DNA of 59,101 nucleotides from Spirogloea muscicola (lineage: Eukaryota > Streptophyta > Zygnematophyceae > Spirogloeales > Spirogloeaceae), in contig WELB01000051.1 of the NCBI GenBank assembly GCA_009602725.1, positions 493,419-552,519 on the forward strand, written 5' to 3'. Of this stretch, positions 32,971 to 43,955 are shown one piece after another; the stretch's first letter is position 1; each line of letters opens with the position of its first letter. Position numbers and translations under genes: made by a program. The notes below the pieces were generated by a model, which did not search any database, was not told where the DNA came from, and worked only from the letters and a program-made list of their open reading frames with translations.

Positions 32971-33747
32971 ATGGCGGCTGCCGGCCTCGAGGGCTTTGCG
33001 CCCGTGCGTGGCACCGCGGCGCGAGACCCACCCCCGCCGGGCGGCCTGCCGGTGGTCTTCGTGCTGCGCCCGGCCGCCGCCGGCGGCCTCGAGGCCCTGG
33101 CGTCCGACTTCGGCGGCGGCTCGTGGCGCGCCACCCGCGGCGCGGGCGAGCTGGAGGCCATGCGGGCGGCGCTGGGCATCGGCGGCGACCTCGCCTACTT
33201 CCTCCAGGTCCTGCGGGAGGCCTTCGCCAGCGACTCCGTGAAGCTCGCCGTGCTGGACGGCCGTGGCGGCGAGCCCTCCGGGAGGGTGCGGCTCGTCGGC
33301 CAGAAGTCGCGGGGCCAGGCTAAGCTCAAGATCGAGCTTGCCCCGGTCGAAGGCGCCGCCGCCATCGCTGCCATGCAGGCCATTGTGCTGGACCTCCTGC
33401 AGGACAACCAATCCAAAGCCCGCATGCTGGCAATGGCGGGCAGCTCGGTGGACGAGCTCCGTGACGCGGTCGTGAACCAAGCCAGCCCTATCGCGGCGCA
33501 GTCGCAGGGCGATATCGATAGCCAAGATGAGCGCAGCTTTGCCTTGTCGCCATCAGCCAAAATGGTGCCGTCGCAAAGTTCCTGGTCGGCATCGCAAGAG
33601 GACGATAAAGGCTCCAAAGGCAGTCAGCAGGCATCGCCCTCATTCAAACGGCCGCCAAAGCGGCCCAAGGGCGTACCGCTGAAGCGCGTGCGCCAACACC
33701 GTGGTGGCGGGACAACCATAGTGGATGAGGATGAGGACGGAGCTTGA
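32971..33747 (+). CDS. PAXX-like (XRCC4-superfamily) DNA repair protein, putative
   Basis: Single exon from ATG 32971 to TGA at 33745-33747, 258 residues. Layout: beta-rich N-terminal part (GGLPVVFVLRP; W at about residue 36 in GSWRATR; LEAMRAALGI; YFLQVLREAF; VKLAVLDG; GRVRLVGQ; KLKIELAPV), then a helix (AAIAAMQAIVLDLLQDNQSK), a Ser/Gln-rich linker and a basic end (FKRPPKRPKGVPLKRVRQHR) followed by GGGTTIVDEDEDGA. Human PAXX, an end-joining factor that binds Ku, has the same order: a head with strand pairs and an ALxxRxG helix, a helix rich in Leu, and a basic tip followed by acidic residues. The match is my judgement of layout and scattered residues, not a computed alignment. It is transcribed away from NUA. 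It could instead be a lineage-specific protein with a coincidental layout. Confidence 0.5.
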   Translation: MAAAGLEGFAPVRGTAARDPPPPGGLPVVFVLRPAAAGGLEALASDFGGGSWRATRGAGELEAMRAALGIGGDLAYFLQVLREAFASDSVKLAVLDGRGGEPSGRVRLVGQKSRGQAKLKIELAPVEGAAAIAAMQAIVLDLLQDNQSKARMLAMAGSSVDELRDAVVNQASPIAAQSQGDIDSQDERSFALSPSAKMVPSQSSWSASQEDDKGSKGSQQASPSFKRPPKRPKGVPLKRVRQHRGGGTTIVDEDEDGA

Positions 33748-34264
33748 CTTTTCTTCAGTCCCTTCCTTGAAGGCCTTCACTGAGGGCGACTGTCATTCTT
33801 CGAACCTTGATATACGCTCAAGCACGCGGTCTCCTTCCAGAACTCAACCAAGTCATCTGCTTGAATACAGGTTCACTCATTTTGACCGCATTCTTCTTGT
33901 TAACATGCAATTCATACATGCAATTCGAACGTTATACATGCAGTTTGAATGTCATAGCCAAGACCTTCTCACACCAACTCAGGAGTAGATCACATTGTGC
34001 CACAGTCTGCTCAAGTTGTTTCACCAGCATCTTGCTGTCTCACTTGCTAAATCTGGAATTAGTCTGGATACAGGTTTTGGTTGCATGCAATATGTCCAGT
34101 CATATTGGATAGCCTTAGAATCAGCCTGCTACTTGGCCAGTCTAAGTCATCAGAGCCTGCCAATACAGATCAAATCTAGCGTGCAATCCATCACAGGGTG
34201 GCAAGCTCTAGTCGATTGTACAAGTCTTTGCAAATTGTACCAGATTGACAAAAGAATGTCATTG
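33748..34264. other. Intergenic between convergent genes
   Basis: About 500 AT-richer bases between the stop of the PAXX-like gene and the stop of the bestrophin-like gene. They probably hold both 3' untranslated regions; no further feature is visible. The direct repeat ACATGCAATTC/ACATGCAGTTT around 33905-33950 is a short local duplication. Confidence 0.4.
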
Positions 34265-37200
34265 TCATGCAGGCAATGGAGAGACAACAGCAACACCCTG
34301 ATTCACCTCTATATCAAGGGACCTCTGCCGACTCTCACTCTGGTGTCCAAAGGTCCGCAGCCTAATAGAGTCCAGCTGCGAACGGATCTTGCTGGCTTGA
34401 ATGTGCCCGTATATGTTCTCCTTGGGGAGCAGGCTTTTGCAGAAGGCAATGATCAGCCTTGAGTTGAACTTATGGTGCAGGTATGTGACTGGGAGGTCAT
34501 TAGGGTCAAAGTTGTAAGGCTCCTCAATCTCGCGAGCAACCTGCCAAAACGTGCAGGAATGCTGAGCTCATGAGATGGCAACTCCAACTCCATTGCTTGC
34601 AGCTGCCTACAAGCTCGCTTGCTTGCTTATTGCTTGCTCATAGGCGTCCCATGTACCTTCGGTGAGTGTATAACTTCTACTTTTGTGAAGACGACTCACC
34701 TCGTTGATTAGGAAGAAGGACAACACAGCCACAAAGGTGGAACATACTGTAAGCCAGATGTTCCCTATCCATCCCGCCATTAGAAGTGGGACTGAGAAGG
34801 CATAGATGTACAGAAGGATTGCCACGCACTGAGCATAAGGGAAGGGAAATGGAGTTGTGCCGATTTTGTGTGCATTCTCAAATCCCAGCATGCCATCTGC
34901 ATTCATGCAAAGTAAGAATTCAGTGCTTCTCCTCTTCCGATCAAACCTATGCAAAGTAAGTCAATGCTCCCCCCTTAAGAAAGCAACTCCTTATCTGTTC
35001 AACTTCAAGGCTGGTCCTTCTAATCAGGGCTCTGACAAAGCCTTGTGTCAACGGAGCCCTAGATTAGGAGTTACTGAGCACCTGAGAGGACCTGATAGAT
35101 GCGGGATACAATGGGGGCATCCTCTTTGATACCACCGGCTGTGCGGCGTGCAACCATCGCCCTGTGCACCCAGCACATAAGCATGTATACCCGGTCTGTC
35201 GTTTCCTGAAGGAGTACAGTCTCTGCTCCGCTGAGGCCGCCAATGACCATAATGGGCATGTATTGCCAGTACTTCTTAAAGTGCTTCGGTTGACTTTGCA
35301 ATATTATGTAGCCTCTGCACAGGCAAAGGAGGTCACTGCAGGATGATAAGTTTTTGTATCAACACCGTCAATGGTGCCCTACAGATTGAGCGATACAACA
35401 ACAGTGAAGAGGCTTACTTTAAGCCCCTTCGCTTCTTCCACTCCAAGATCTCAGCAGCATCGTAAGGGGGAGGCTTTGAGATCTCAGTAAGACTGCCTGC
35501 CACGAAGCCAAACAAGAGCATGTATTGAGAGAGAGCAGATTGTAGTGGACATTTGGACTACATGCTATCAGGAATGACCAGCAGATACATAAGTAGCAAG
35601 TAGCTCCAAGAGCACGAGGGAGGTGCTAATCTATTAGTGCTTGCAAGAAGGTGCATGTGGCTGACACCTGATCCTGAATTGCTCATTGAGGAATGGCAAA
35701 AAGTGCAAATAATGACAGGCTGCTTGTTCGAGGCCTGACGATCACCTGGTATGAGATTGGTGAGGTCGTCATCCCCACGGAGCCTCTGCATATCATGCCG
35801 TCACAGGCTTCAGAAGCAGCAGTTGTGCTTTCCAATCTAGTCCAGAATGAAGACAATTTTTTGTGCTTTTTGACAGCTTACCTGCATGGCTAAGGCATGC
35901 ATCAAGCTCATTGCATGAATAAATTCAGCACGGAACTGGGTGCCTCCCGGGACAGCAGGCTCCTTAGCGGACTCATCGAACGTGATGACCTGCCCAAAGC
36001 CCACAAGGATCTCCCCGTCACGGCTTTGCGACTTTGCTTTTTGCATCAGCGAGTCACAGTCAGCTGAGTACCTTGGTGATACAGCATACCTTATCAATTT
36101 ATATAAGAGCGGCAGACTGTCTTGGTCCGAAGTCTTTGTGGACTAGTTATAAACACGTACAGCCTTTGGAGCGGCCCTTCTTTCTTTGCAATACCATTGA
36201 GTCTCTGATGCTTGCAGAACCAGCACGATACAGCGCACTGATACTTGCAGCAGCGTTGGCATGAAGCTCACCTGAACAACAGCGTCCGCCCACTTGGAGC
36301 TTCTCCACAAGGCAGAGAAGGTGTCAGTTCCTAGCCCATCATGAGAGACCTTGAATGGCCAACACGTTTGTCCTATGAATCATCCTTATGGAGCTGCATG
36401 TATGACATGACAAAGCCCCTAGGTGTGTAGCCTGGCGTGCATGACTGGTATAACATGAATGTCATAAGGGTGTGCGCAAGAAATAAACCTCATCTGAGTG
36501 ATCATAGTCCGTGCCTCCCAGTACCTCTGCAAAGAGGGCAAGCTTGAACCTTATCCTATGGCTATGGTGAAGGGCCAATCCAGGATACTAAGCTTTAGAA
36601 ATGAGCGCCCCTGAGACGTTCTCATGTAGGAACATCTTGTCCCTTATCTTGATAATTTGTGCCACCACGGAGATGGTGGCGATGTAGTAACAGACATAAG
36701 AGCACTTCACAAAGGCTCGCTTGATAGTGAGAAGCTCAAGCAAGACACTCACAGCATAACTCAGGTTGGTTCGGAAGATGATCAGAAATGCCAACATGCT
36801 GGCGAAGACCGAATCTGTCAACAAAAATCAGTGACATGGCTGATAAAAGCTTGTCCAATACTTGGATGGCTGTGATGACAGCCCTCTAGACAGATTCACC
36901 TTCTTTCTGCATTCCCTGTTTACTATCAGTCCAAAGCATACTTGAGCAAACTGAAAGAATCCTCCCAGTGTGCATCAAAGGCAAGCAAGTAAACAAATTG
37001 AGCTGTCAGTGAGTGACAGCTCAATCAGTTGTCGTTGAGGCAATCAGACATTCTAGCTTCGTAGACAGCCACAAGAGGGCATCTGACCGCGTGATGCCAT
37101 GGAAAGATGGTTGCGACAATCTCATACTTCACAACAAGCTCAACGCCATGGCAAGTACGCCTATGCGTCTATGGCTCTATGAGCTTACATGGATAAGGGT

Positions 37201-37360
37201 GCAGGAAGAAATGGTGCTGGTTGTGGTCGTTAGCATAGGCCTTGATGAAGCCGGCGGCGACTGCACTGGGAACTGCCAAAATGAGAGCGCGCGGCCATGC
37301 GGAGCCGTAGACGCGGAAGAGGAGGTTGATGGCGCCGAAGCCCTTCTTGTAGATGATCAT
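34265..37360 (-). CDS. Bestrophin-family anion channel (multi-exon)
   Basis: Member of the bestrophin family (Pfam PF01062), pentameric chloride/bicarbonate channels; in algae some act in thylakoid bicarbonate uptake, but the compartment here is unknown. Exons in order: 37360-37189 (MIIYKKGFGAINLLFRVYGS, start chosen at this ATG because the upstream frame lacks one), 36814-36753 (LAFLIIFRTNLSYA), 36526-36489 (RYWEARTMITQM), 36302-36272 (SKWADAVVQ), about 36045-35882 (RAEFIHAMSLMHALAMQ), about 35798-35755 (RLRGDDDLTNLIP), about 35497-35418 (PPYDAAEILEWKKRRGLK), about 35330-35080 (HFKKYWQYMP, GGLSGAE, CWVHRAMVARR), about 34906-34702 (DGMLGFENAHKI, TTPFPFPYAQ, two membrane helices, FFLINE) and 34540-34265 (VAREIEEPYNFDPNDLP). 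FRTNxSYxRYWE, PFPFPYAQ and the acidic NDLP end are family hallmarks. No transit peptide is evident. The boundaries marked 'about' were not fully checked. Confidence 0.88.
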
Positions 37361-37800
37361 GGAACAATGCCGCCAGAACAGGCGACCGCACGAGCTGGCA
37401 GCAGCTTGAGTTGACGGCGCCGCCGTGCCGAGCTGATGCCTCCAATTCAAGCGAGGTAGCAGCTTTCAGCTTGTGACGCCCTCATCGATCACCCGCCAGA
37501 GCTCGGCGCACCGTCATTGGTGGCGATTTTGGCAGCAGAGCCCTTGCAGGTCTGGCTTTCCGCAATTGGCAGCACAGACTGGCGTGCGAGGGCCACAAGC
37601 CGCGGCGCGGGCAGTGCCGCGCGCGGCGGCGGCTTCGGCGGCGGCGGAGCTCGGAGGCCGGCGTCGGCTCGGCGGTCGGGGCCTGCAGTGCTGGGAGTTG
37701 GACCGGGAAGCGTGTGTATTGAGTGATTAAGTGCCTGAGTGGCCAAGTTGGACCGGGCGCGCTGAGTGGAGATGCGTGCCGGTCAAGTAGCAGCTGGGAG
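37361..37800. other. GC-rich upstream region of the bestrophin gene
   Basis: A CpG-rich block at about 37570-37690 with GGCGGC repeats lies upstream of the bestrophin start and probably holds its promoter and 5' untranslated region. Open frames on both strands are Ala/Arg/Pro-rich and show no domain. Confidence 0.35.
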
Positions 37801-37829
37801 TGGGTTTCTCCATGTTCACATGTGAACTA

Positions 37830-39660
37830 TGTTCACAGTATGAACAGCCCAAAGAGGCGAGTCTTTCTTCCCTCAATGGGCGAGCACGTTCTTTCTTTGC
37901 CCTTCTAGGCGAAGAAAGACTGTTTCAGTGTGCAGCGCTCCCAAGCTCTGACCATTTATTGGCGTGCTGGGCGCTCGAAGTCAGGCCACTGGCTTCTGTA
38001 GCGGTGCTCCAACTCCCCCAAGTTAGAAATTGCTCTTATATTGTAAGGCACTTGCTGTAACCCACGTTAGCCTGTCGGCTTTGTACGTGCTCACTCGTGG
38101 GTACTGATGCAACACTACTACCTCAGCCCCACTAGCATAGGGCTTCGAATATTGAAGCCCCACTTCTTGCACTAGCTTTTGCTTGACCATTGTATTGGCT
38201 GAAACCTGCCTACCTTTAACAACATGCGCACCAAACCCTTTCTCTTTCAGAAAACACAAGGACCATCCTGCTGGAAAGACCTTCTACCTTGCTGGCCATA
38301 AACATCCACGGGTGTTACGGGGGCCGCTGGTCCTCATTACTTTGGCTGCTAACCTCTCAAGGGAGAGAAAAGAATGCAGCTCTTAAAAATGGGGCGAAGG
38401 CTTGGAAAAGCTCACTGAGATCGAAACAGCTCTTCCAATGGTAAGGCAATGGCTGCGAAGGGGGAAGGCGCGCGGGGCGCATGAAATGAAATGGGGGCTA
38501 ATTCAAGCTGATACATTGTTCAGGCAGAGTCTAGGGCAAACTCAACAGGGCTACATAACACGGAAACCGAAACCAAGGTGCCTAAGGTGACATCAGTACC
38601 CACGGGTGAGCACAAACAAATCCGACAAGCTAACTTGGGGAGCTGGAGCGCCGCCACGAAAGCCGGAGGCCTGACTTAAAGCGCGCCCTGCACGTTGATG
38701 AAGAGCCAAGGAAGGAGGCCTGCGAAGGAGAGAAGGAGACCTTCAAAGCTGACCAGCGGCAGCACGAGCAGGGTGCAGCAACCCCGGAGGGATCCATACC
38801 TTTGTGTTTTGGGTCGTGTGTTGTCCGTCGTGCGCATGCGCATGCTGTCGCATACGTCTCTCTATGGCCCCTCCGTTGGTCTTGATTGCTAGACCACCAT
38901 ATCCGCAGCCTCTGGCTTGCGCATCAGGTTCCCCTCTCTGACTCTCAGCTCATCTGACTTCCTATTGCTGACACGGGGGTACTGAGGGGAAGCAAGACCC
39001 TTGACGAAGCCAGAGGCTACAGCTAGATCACGGCCAGCACGCAGATGCAAGGCGTGAGCCATGGCTTTTCTTTCGTGGCTCCTGATTTGAGGCTCCTTAC
39101 TCGTTGCTGTTGAGTGATTCATCCTACCCCACTTTTGAGACTGCGCTTCTGGCCCCTTCATGATCTGGCCCCTTCGAACCTTGTCAGTTCTTTACGGGCT
39201 GGCTTTTCACAGCCCTTGCCCCTCTCAACCTACTTGTCATTCTTGTGACGTTGAGTGTCAGCTTGTCTGCAGCGAGCTCAGGCTCATGCGTTGCATCAGA
39301 AAGCTGGTCAAGCCTAAACTGGTAGCTCAAGAGCTTGTCAAATGCCGTCCGGTATTCGAGCATCAGTTAGCGACCTCTATGTGCTGACTCGTGGTTACTG
39401 AGCGGGTCAGCTTAGCAGCAGGTGACGTACATTTGTCAATGTGCTTGCCTTTGTACTTGGCCACACAGGCCCTCCATCTCTTAATACACACTCATGGCCC
39501 CATTGGGAGAGCCACTTTCTTTCATGGCTGAGATATGGACAGAACAAATGGACAGCCCACAAGGAAGAAACAGGGAGAGACTCTTCCATGAATTGAAAGG
39601 GAGGCCAATTCAAGCCAATACATTGTTCAGGCAGAGTCGAGTGCAGACTAAACAATAAAC
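37830..39660. mobile_element. Mosaic of class R and class L retroelement tails
   Basis: A class T end at about 37873-37895 (CAATGGGCGAGCACGTTCTT). A plus-strand LINE end at about 37930-38110 reads LSALYVLTRGY-stop, followed by a class R tail to about 38240. A minus-strand class R tail at 38463-38645 ends in the inverse of SLSDLFVLTRGY-stop. A minus-strand LINE end at about 38940-39060 contains LRAGRDLAVASGF and SSSDFLLLTRGY-stop. A plus-strand class L tail occupies 39227-39490 (LQRAQAHALHQKAG with a stop, then MPSGIRASVSDLYVLTRGY-stop and CTTGCCTTTGTACTTGGCCA). A class R piece lies at about 39590-39655(-). Confidence 0.65.
39227..39490 (+). mobile_element. LINE class L 3' tail
   Basis: Diverged relative of the 6000-6950 copy. 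Coding remnants: LSACLQRAQAHALHQKAG, a stop, then MPSGIRASVSDLYVLTRGY and TGA. The untranslated part reads GAGCGGGTCAGC ... CTTGCCTTTGTACTTGGCCA ... TCTTAATACACA. Because this copy and the minus-strand one at 47945 both read CLQRAQA, the TAG seen at 6726 is a secondary mutation: the ancestral frame ran through to LTRGY. Confidence 0.75.
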
Positions 39661-39665
39661 AGTAG

Positions 39666-39968
39666 AGAAGAAAGTGCTCGCCCACTGAGACTAGGGGCTG
39701 GAAAAGCCAGCCCAAAAAGTGAACAGAGTACGAGAAGGGGGCCAGGGGAAGCGTTAAGTAAAAGAAGAAAGTGCTCGCCCATTGAGAATAGGGGCTGGAA
39801 CAACCAGCCCGAAAAAGAATGAACAGAGTACGAGAGGGGGGCCAGGGGAAGCGCTAAGTAACAGAAACAAAGCTGCTACGAGACACTCAGTAACCCCTGC
39901 TAAGCAGCCGCAGGTCGGAGATGCTAGGCTCGTGGAAGTGGGTCCCCTGGCCCCCTGGATGGTCAATT
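39666..39968 (-). mobile_element. Two class T tails in tandem
   Basis: Two minus-strand class T copies lie end to end: 39666-39764 (tail only) and 39765-39968 (tail plus coding end SDLRLLSRGY). Each has AGAAAGTGCTCGCCCA, a GGGGCTGG/CCAGCCC hairpin and AGTACGAGAGGGGGCCAGGGG-like boxes. Confidence 0.75.
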
Positions 39969-40119
39969 AAGAAAAACAAGCACACAGAGAAACAAAGTAG
40001 CTACGAATCACTCAGTAACCCCTGCTAAGCAGCCGCAGGTCGGAGATGCTAGGCTCGTGGAAGTGGGCCCCCTGGCCCCCATCTCTTAATACACACGCAT
40101 TTCTCCTGGATGGTCAATT
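39954..40119 (-). mobile_element. Class T fragment flanked by 15-bp direct repeats
   Basis: CCTGGATGGTCAATT occurs at 39954-39968 and again at 40105-40119. The 136 bases between are a third minus-strand class T fragment (AAGAAAAACAAGCACAC ... GTAACCCCTGCTAAGCAGCC ...) plus TCTCTTAATACACAC. A 15-bp flanking duplication is the size expected from LINE-type target-primed integration, but a local segmental duplication would look the same. Confidence 0.55.
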
Positions 40120-40314
40120 GGCCAGCCCAGAAAATAAACGAACAGATGAAAGGTAGCCCAAAAAAGAGAGAAGGCGCGCGCGGTGCGTGCGCGTAGCAAA
40201 ATGGAATGACCAAGGTCCGAAAGGGCCGTAAGGTGCAGAACCACGAAACAGGTCGTCGTCTTCTCTGCGAAATGGACGCTGAAGGTAAAGGCCGCAAGTG
40301 TGGGAGCCACATTC

Positions 40315-40370
40315 CATTCTTTTGGGCTGGCCTTTCCCAGCCACCAGTCAATCTGGCCGCGCTTTCTCTC
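40315..40370 (+). repeat. Hairpin module TTTGGGCTGGCCTTTCCCAG type
   Basis: GGGCTGGCCTTTCCCAGCC followed by ACCAGTCAATCTGGCCGCGC. The same roughly 50-bp module recurs at about 4380, 10320, 49850 and 51200 (plus) and 10065 (minus). It lies directly upstream of the GC-rich first exon region of the P5CR gene. Confidence 0.65.
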
Positions 40371-40449
40371 GAGCCACTGCAGCGTCCCGAGTCTCACGAA
40401 GCCAGATCTCGGGCGAGCCACAAGCCGCGACGGGGCTTGGAGGGCGGCG

Positions 40450-43376
40450 ATGCTGGCCGCCGCCGCGCCGACGCCACGCGCCGCCGCCGCCGCCGCCGCC
40501 GCCGCCTTCCGCGGCCGCCTCTTCTGCCTCCCTTGCGCCTCCGCCACCGTCGCCGCCGCCGCCGCCGAGGCCTCACGCTGCTTGCGCCAGGCAGGGAGCC
40601 CCAGCGCCAGTCCGTTTGTTTGAGCGCTTACACAGCCCTCAGCATTGATGCCAAGGACGCTCACGAGCGTGCTTTCACCCGTATCACGACACGCGAAGTG
40701 ACAAGCTGCTGTGCCTAGTCAGGTGTAATGTGAGCTGCTTCTTGCTCGTAGTGTGGCTGCTCGGCAAGGGCAATCTGACCAGAGCCTTGCTAATGACAAT
40801 GCAGGTCACATCTGCTGAGCCGATACCAGCGGCAGGCTTTTGTAGGTCGAGGCGGCCAGTCGCGTATACGTCGCGAGACCGGACATACTGCTGCCTAGCA
40901 GAAAGGATCCAGGGGCAGAAGTTTGGTGGCCCATTGTACAAGAGATATTGGGATAGACACAGCGGTCCCCGGGGACTCTGGGAGAGCGCTGCTTACGACG
41001 AGTCGTATCGGCCCAATCTCAGCGAGGAAGCTATGGCAGCGCTTGAGCACACTAAGCTGGGCTTCATTGGCGCTGGTAATCCAAATTGAGCCTGACACCC
41101 TTGGCTGGGCAAGTTGAAGCCATTTTCCAACTCGCAATCTGCCTGGCCACACATTGCAGAGGCCGAATATCCAGCTGCAAGACAGTGTAGAATAGATGCA
41201 TTTGTAAATGCCTAGCTCCTCAGAAGGTGCCATATGATCAACTTCTCAGCAACTGAGCTCAATTGAAGACTAGTGACCAAATGTTTGACATGTTCACAGG
41301 TCAGATGGCAGAGGCCTTAGCCAAGGGACTAATGAAGGCGAATGTGATGAAAGGCGACCAGATGGCAGCCACAGATCCAAGCCAAGCACGTCTGGACATC
41401 TTCAGGGAATGTGGAGCACTGGCACTTGAGAAGAGCGAAGAGGTGAGTAGCTTCACACAATACTTAAGTTGTTGTCTCGGACGTTGCTTCGGACTAATGC
41501 AGCTCATTATACAAGTGTTTCTGACCAGAAGAAGAGCATCTTACATTAATAAGCCAGGCTGCACCCTGCTTCACAGGTAGTCAAGTGGTGTGATGTGGTG
41601 ATTTTAGCTGTGAAGCCCTGGATAGGTGAGGTGCCTTGAGAGCTCAACCCCTGTTGCTGTGCATGACCACAGTTAGATCGTCATGACCACAAGAGCGCCG
41701 GTTGGCTTGGAGAAAGTGCCGTGCAGGGCCTATTGGTGCTGTGTTTGTTGATTACTACAAATGCACACTTCTGTCTTTGCTTTGTGGGAGACCTACTTCA
41801 CATTGCTGCTAAACTATGTGCGTACAAAGCCTCCTCAAACTCTGTGCAAGTTTGCTATGCTGCAGTGCAGTCAGTATTGCAACAACTCAGAGACACTCAT
41901 GTCCTTACCAATAGGCAGCTCGTGGTGTCCATTGCTGCTGGAGTAACCTTAGCACACCTTCAAGTGAGCCTCTCATGACTTACAGCAGCCCGCAGTGTAC
42001 ACCATTGTTCAAGCTTTTCCAGTATAACACATACATGTGAGACAACTGCAGGCAGACTATTTGAGTGACAGGATTGCCTTTAGCAAGCTGCTATGAGAAT
42101 TGCTTGCCATAAATTGACGAGCATTGTATGCTGATTCTGTGGCAGGAATGGGCTGGGGCACATGCTCGCGTTGTCAGAGTAATGCCTAATACTCCTTGCT
42201 TTGTTGGTGAGACTGCTGCAGGTTTGTTCTCTAAGACCTCAAGTTGCAGTCCATGTCAGTGTGGTATGGTCAAATGGATTATCCAGACTATTAATTATTT
42301 AGAAAAAGCGCCATTAAGCATATGTATTGACTGCCTAAACGCTGGCAATCTCAGCAACCTTTGCAATTTCAGCAATCTCGTCCACACTTGTCTCACAGCC
42401 TTGACCAAGTACTTTCTGTGGTGTAGCCATGAGTCCTGGCAAAAATGCAACGGAAGAGGATGCGGCGCTCGTGCAAGCCATATTTGAGGCGGTTGGAAAG
42501 ATCCACCTTATCGATGAGAAGCTACTGGATGCAGTCACTGGACTTAGGTATAGAGGAAGCATCTCGACCTTTGTACGCTGCCTTCACGAGATTGTTAATG
42601 CCTTACAAGGTGTGAGACAGGAGCCGGTCTACCGTTAATTGCTGGCAGGCTTCAAGCTGGAAGACACCGCCACTTATGTGCACCTCCATTGTTTGCTCTG
42701 TGTTGACGACACCTCCCAGTGGAAGCGGACCAGCATATGTCTTTATCGCCATAGAGGCACTTGCCGATGGAGGAGTAGCTGCAGGACTTCCAAGGGAGGT
42801 CGCTCTGTCATTAGCAGCACAAACAGTAAGTCCTTTCTGCTTGAGCAGTAAACACTTGCTCCTCCTCGGCGACATACTTATTGCTCCTGATCAATTGCGT
42901 TTCCACCATCCCAAATTCCAGCCTCTCACTTCAGTCTCAAGCAGAAAGCAAATGCAGGGGCATCTACCCTCACATACTGCAGTGAAGCCTCTGCACTGTG
43001 CTGTGTAAGTTCATGTATTCTCCATCTGGACATGCTGCAAGCAGGTCTTAGGCTCTGCAAAGATGGTGCTAGATTCTGGGAAGCACCCGGGGCAACTTAA
43101 GGATTCGGTGGCCTCACCAGGAGGTAAGTCGAATTGCATGCTTGCCGTGTGCAGTGCTGCCGTGATTCATTGACTTTGTTGGCAGCTGAGTGCAGGTCCA
43201 GTGGAATATGTGCAATCCAGCCAAGCTTACATCACTGCTAAGTACTTCAAGATCTTGGTTGCTTTGCAGGCACTACAATAGCTGGCATACATGAGCTGGA
43301 GAAGGGAGGATTCCGGGCGTCCATCATCAATGCCGTGCTTGCGGCAACAGCGCGCAGCAAAGACATGGGCAAGTAA
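40450..43376 (+). CDS. P5CR: Pyrroline-5-carboxylate reductase (multi-exon)
   Basis: Catalyses the last step of proline synthesis, reduction of pyrroline-5-carboxylate with NAD(P)H. The N-terminal Rossmann motif LGFIGAGQMAEAL spans the first intron. Exons placed with consistent phase: ...-41075, 41300-41442, 41577-41625, 41866-41963, 42146-42221, 42427-42547, 42720-42825, 43045-43123, 43270-43376 (TAA). Landmarks in order: [112 protein letters not shown]. All are family signature regions. The 5' end is uncertain: ATG 40450 in a GCC-repeat island gives an Ala/Arg-rich leader that looks like a plastid transit peptide, but its splice donor is unclear; the alternative is ATG 40793, giving a long extension ([20 protein letters not shown]) before the Rossmann motif. 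An acceptor at 40803 would allow the first option. Confidence 0.93.
40466..40570 (+). repeat. GCC/CGC trinucleotide tracts
   Basis: Runs of GCCGCCGCC at about 40485-40506 and 40550-40566. In the putative P5CR leader frame they encode poly-alanine; such tracts expand and contract easily and may vary between strains. Confidence 0.6.
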
Positions 43377-43955
43377 TGTCCACCTCTTTCTCTGACACCT
43401 CTTCAACGAGCTTCTTTACCTCGGCCAGTGTCTTAGTTACGTTAGTCCTTCATTGCCTAGAAATACTTGCCTTCATTAGCCTGATTGTTAGATCTGCCTA
43501 GCAGTTGGATGCTGCTCACCCTGAGAAAGCAGCACCTGCTGAACAAGGTATTGACCTGTGCGAGGACAACCACCTCTACTCCTCAAAACTAAGTTGACAA
43601 TTTTGACTGGGTGCCAGCTTTAGTTGCAGTCTTGGCAACTGCAGCTACAATTGAGTGTACGCTAACAGCAACTTATTTCTTGCGAGCCAATCGGCATCTC
43701 CTAACTTCTTCTCCCTTGTGAGCATGCTGCACGCATGACTATGTGCTTGCTGCAATGCAAGTCACGCTAAAAGCAGGCAGCCTGCTACATGCCCTTCACT
43801 TTGAGCAAGCCCTAGGAGTACTTTGGATGCCAACTGCAGCAATCATAGAGTTGGACAAGGCAATGTTGGGGGTGTATTACTGACCTTTTTACCCTACTGA
43901 CAAAATCATCTAAGAATAACTTGGGTGGCTCAACACGTTAAGATAGTGGTTCCTG
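43377..43955. other. Intergenic between convergent P5CR and CRIPT
   Basis: About 580 bases between the two stop codons. They presumably hold both 3' untranslated regions. I see no repeat module, gene or RNA here. Confidence 0.5.
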
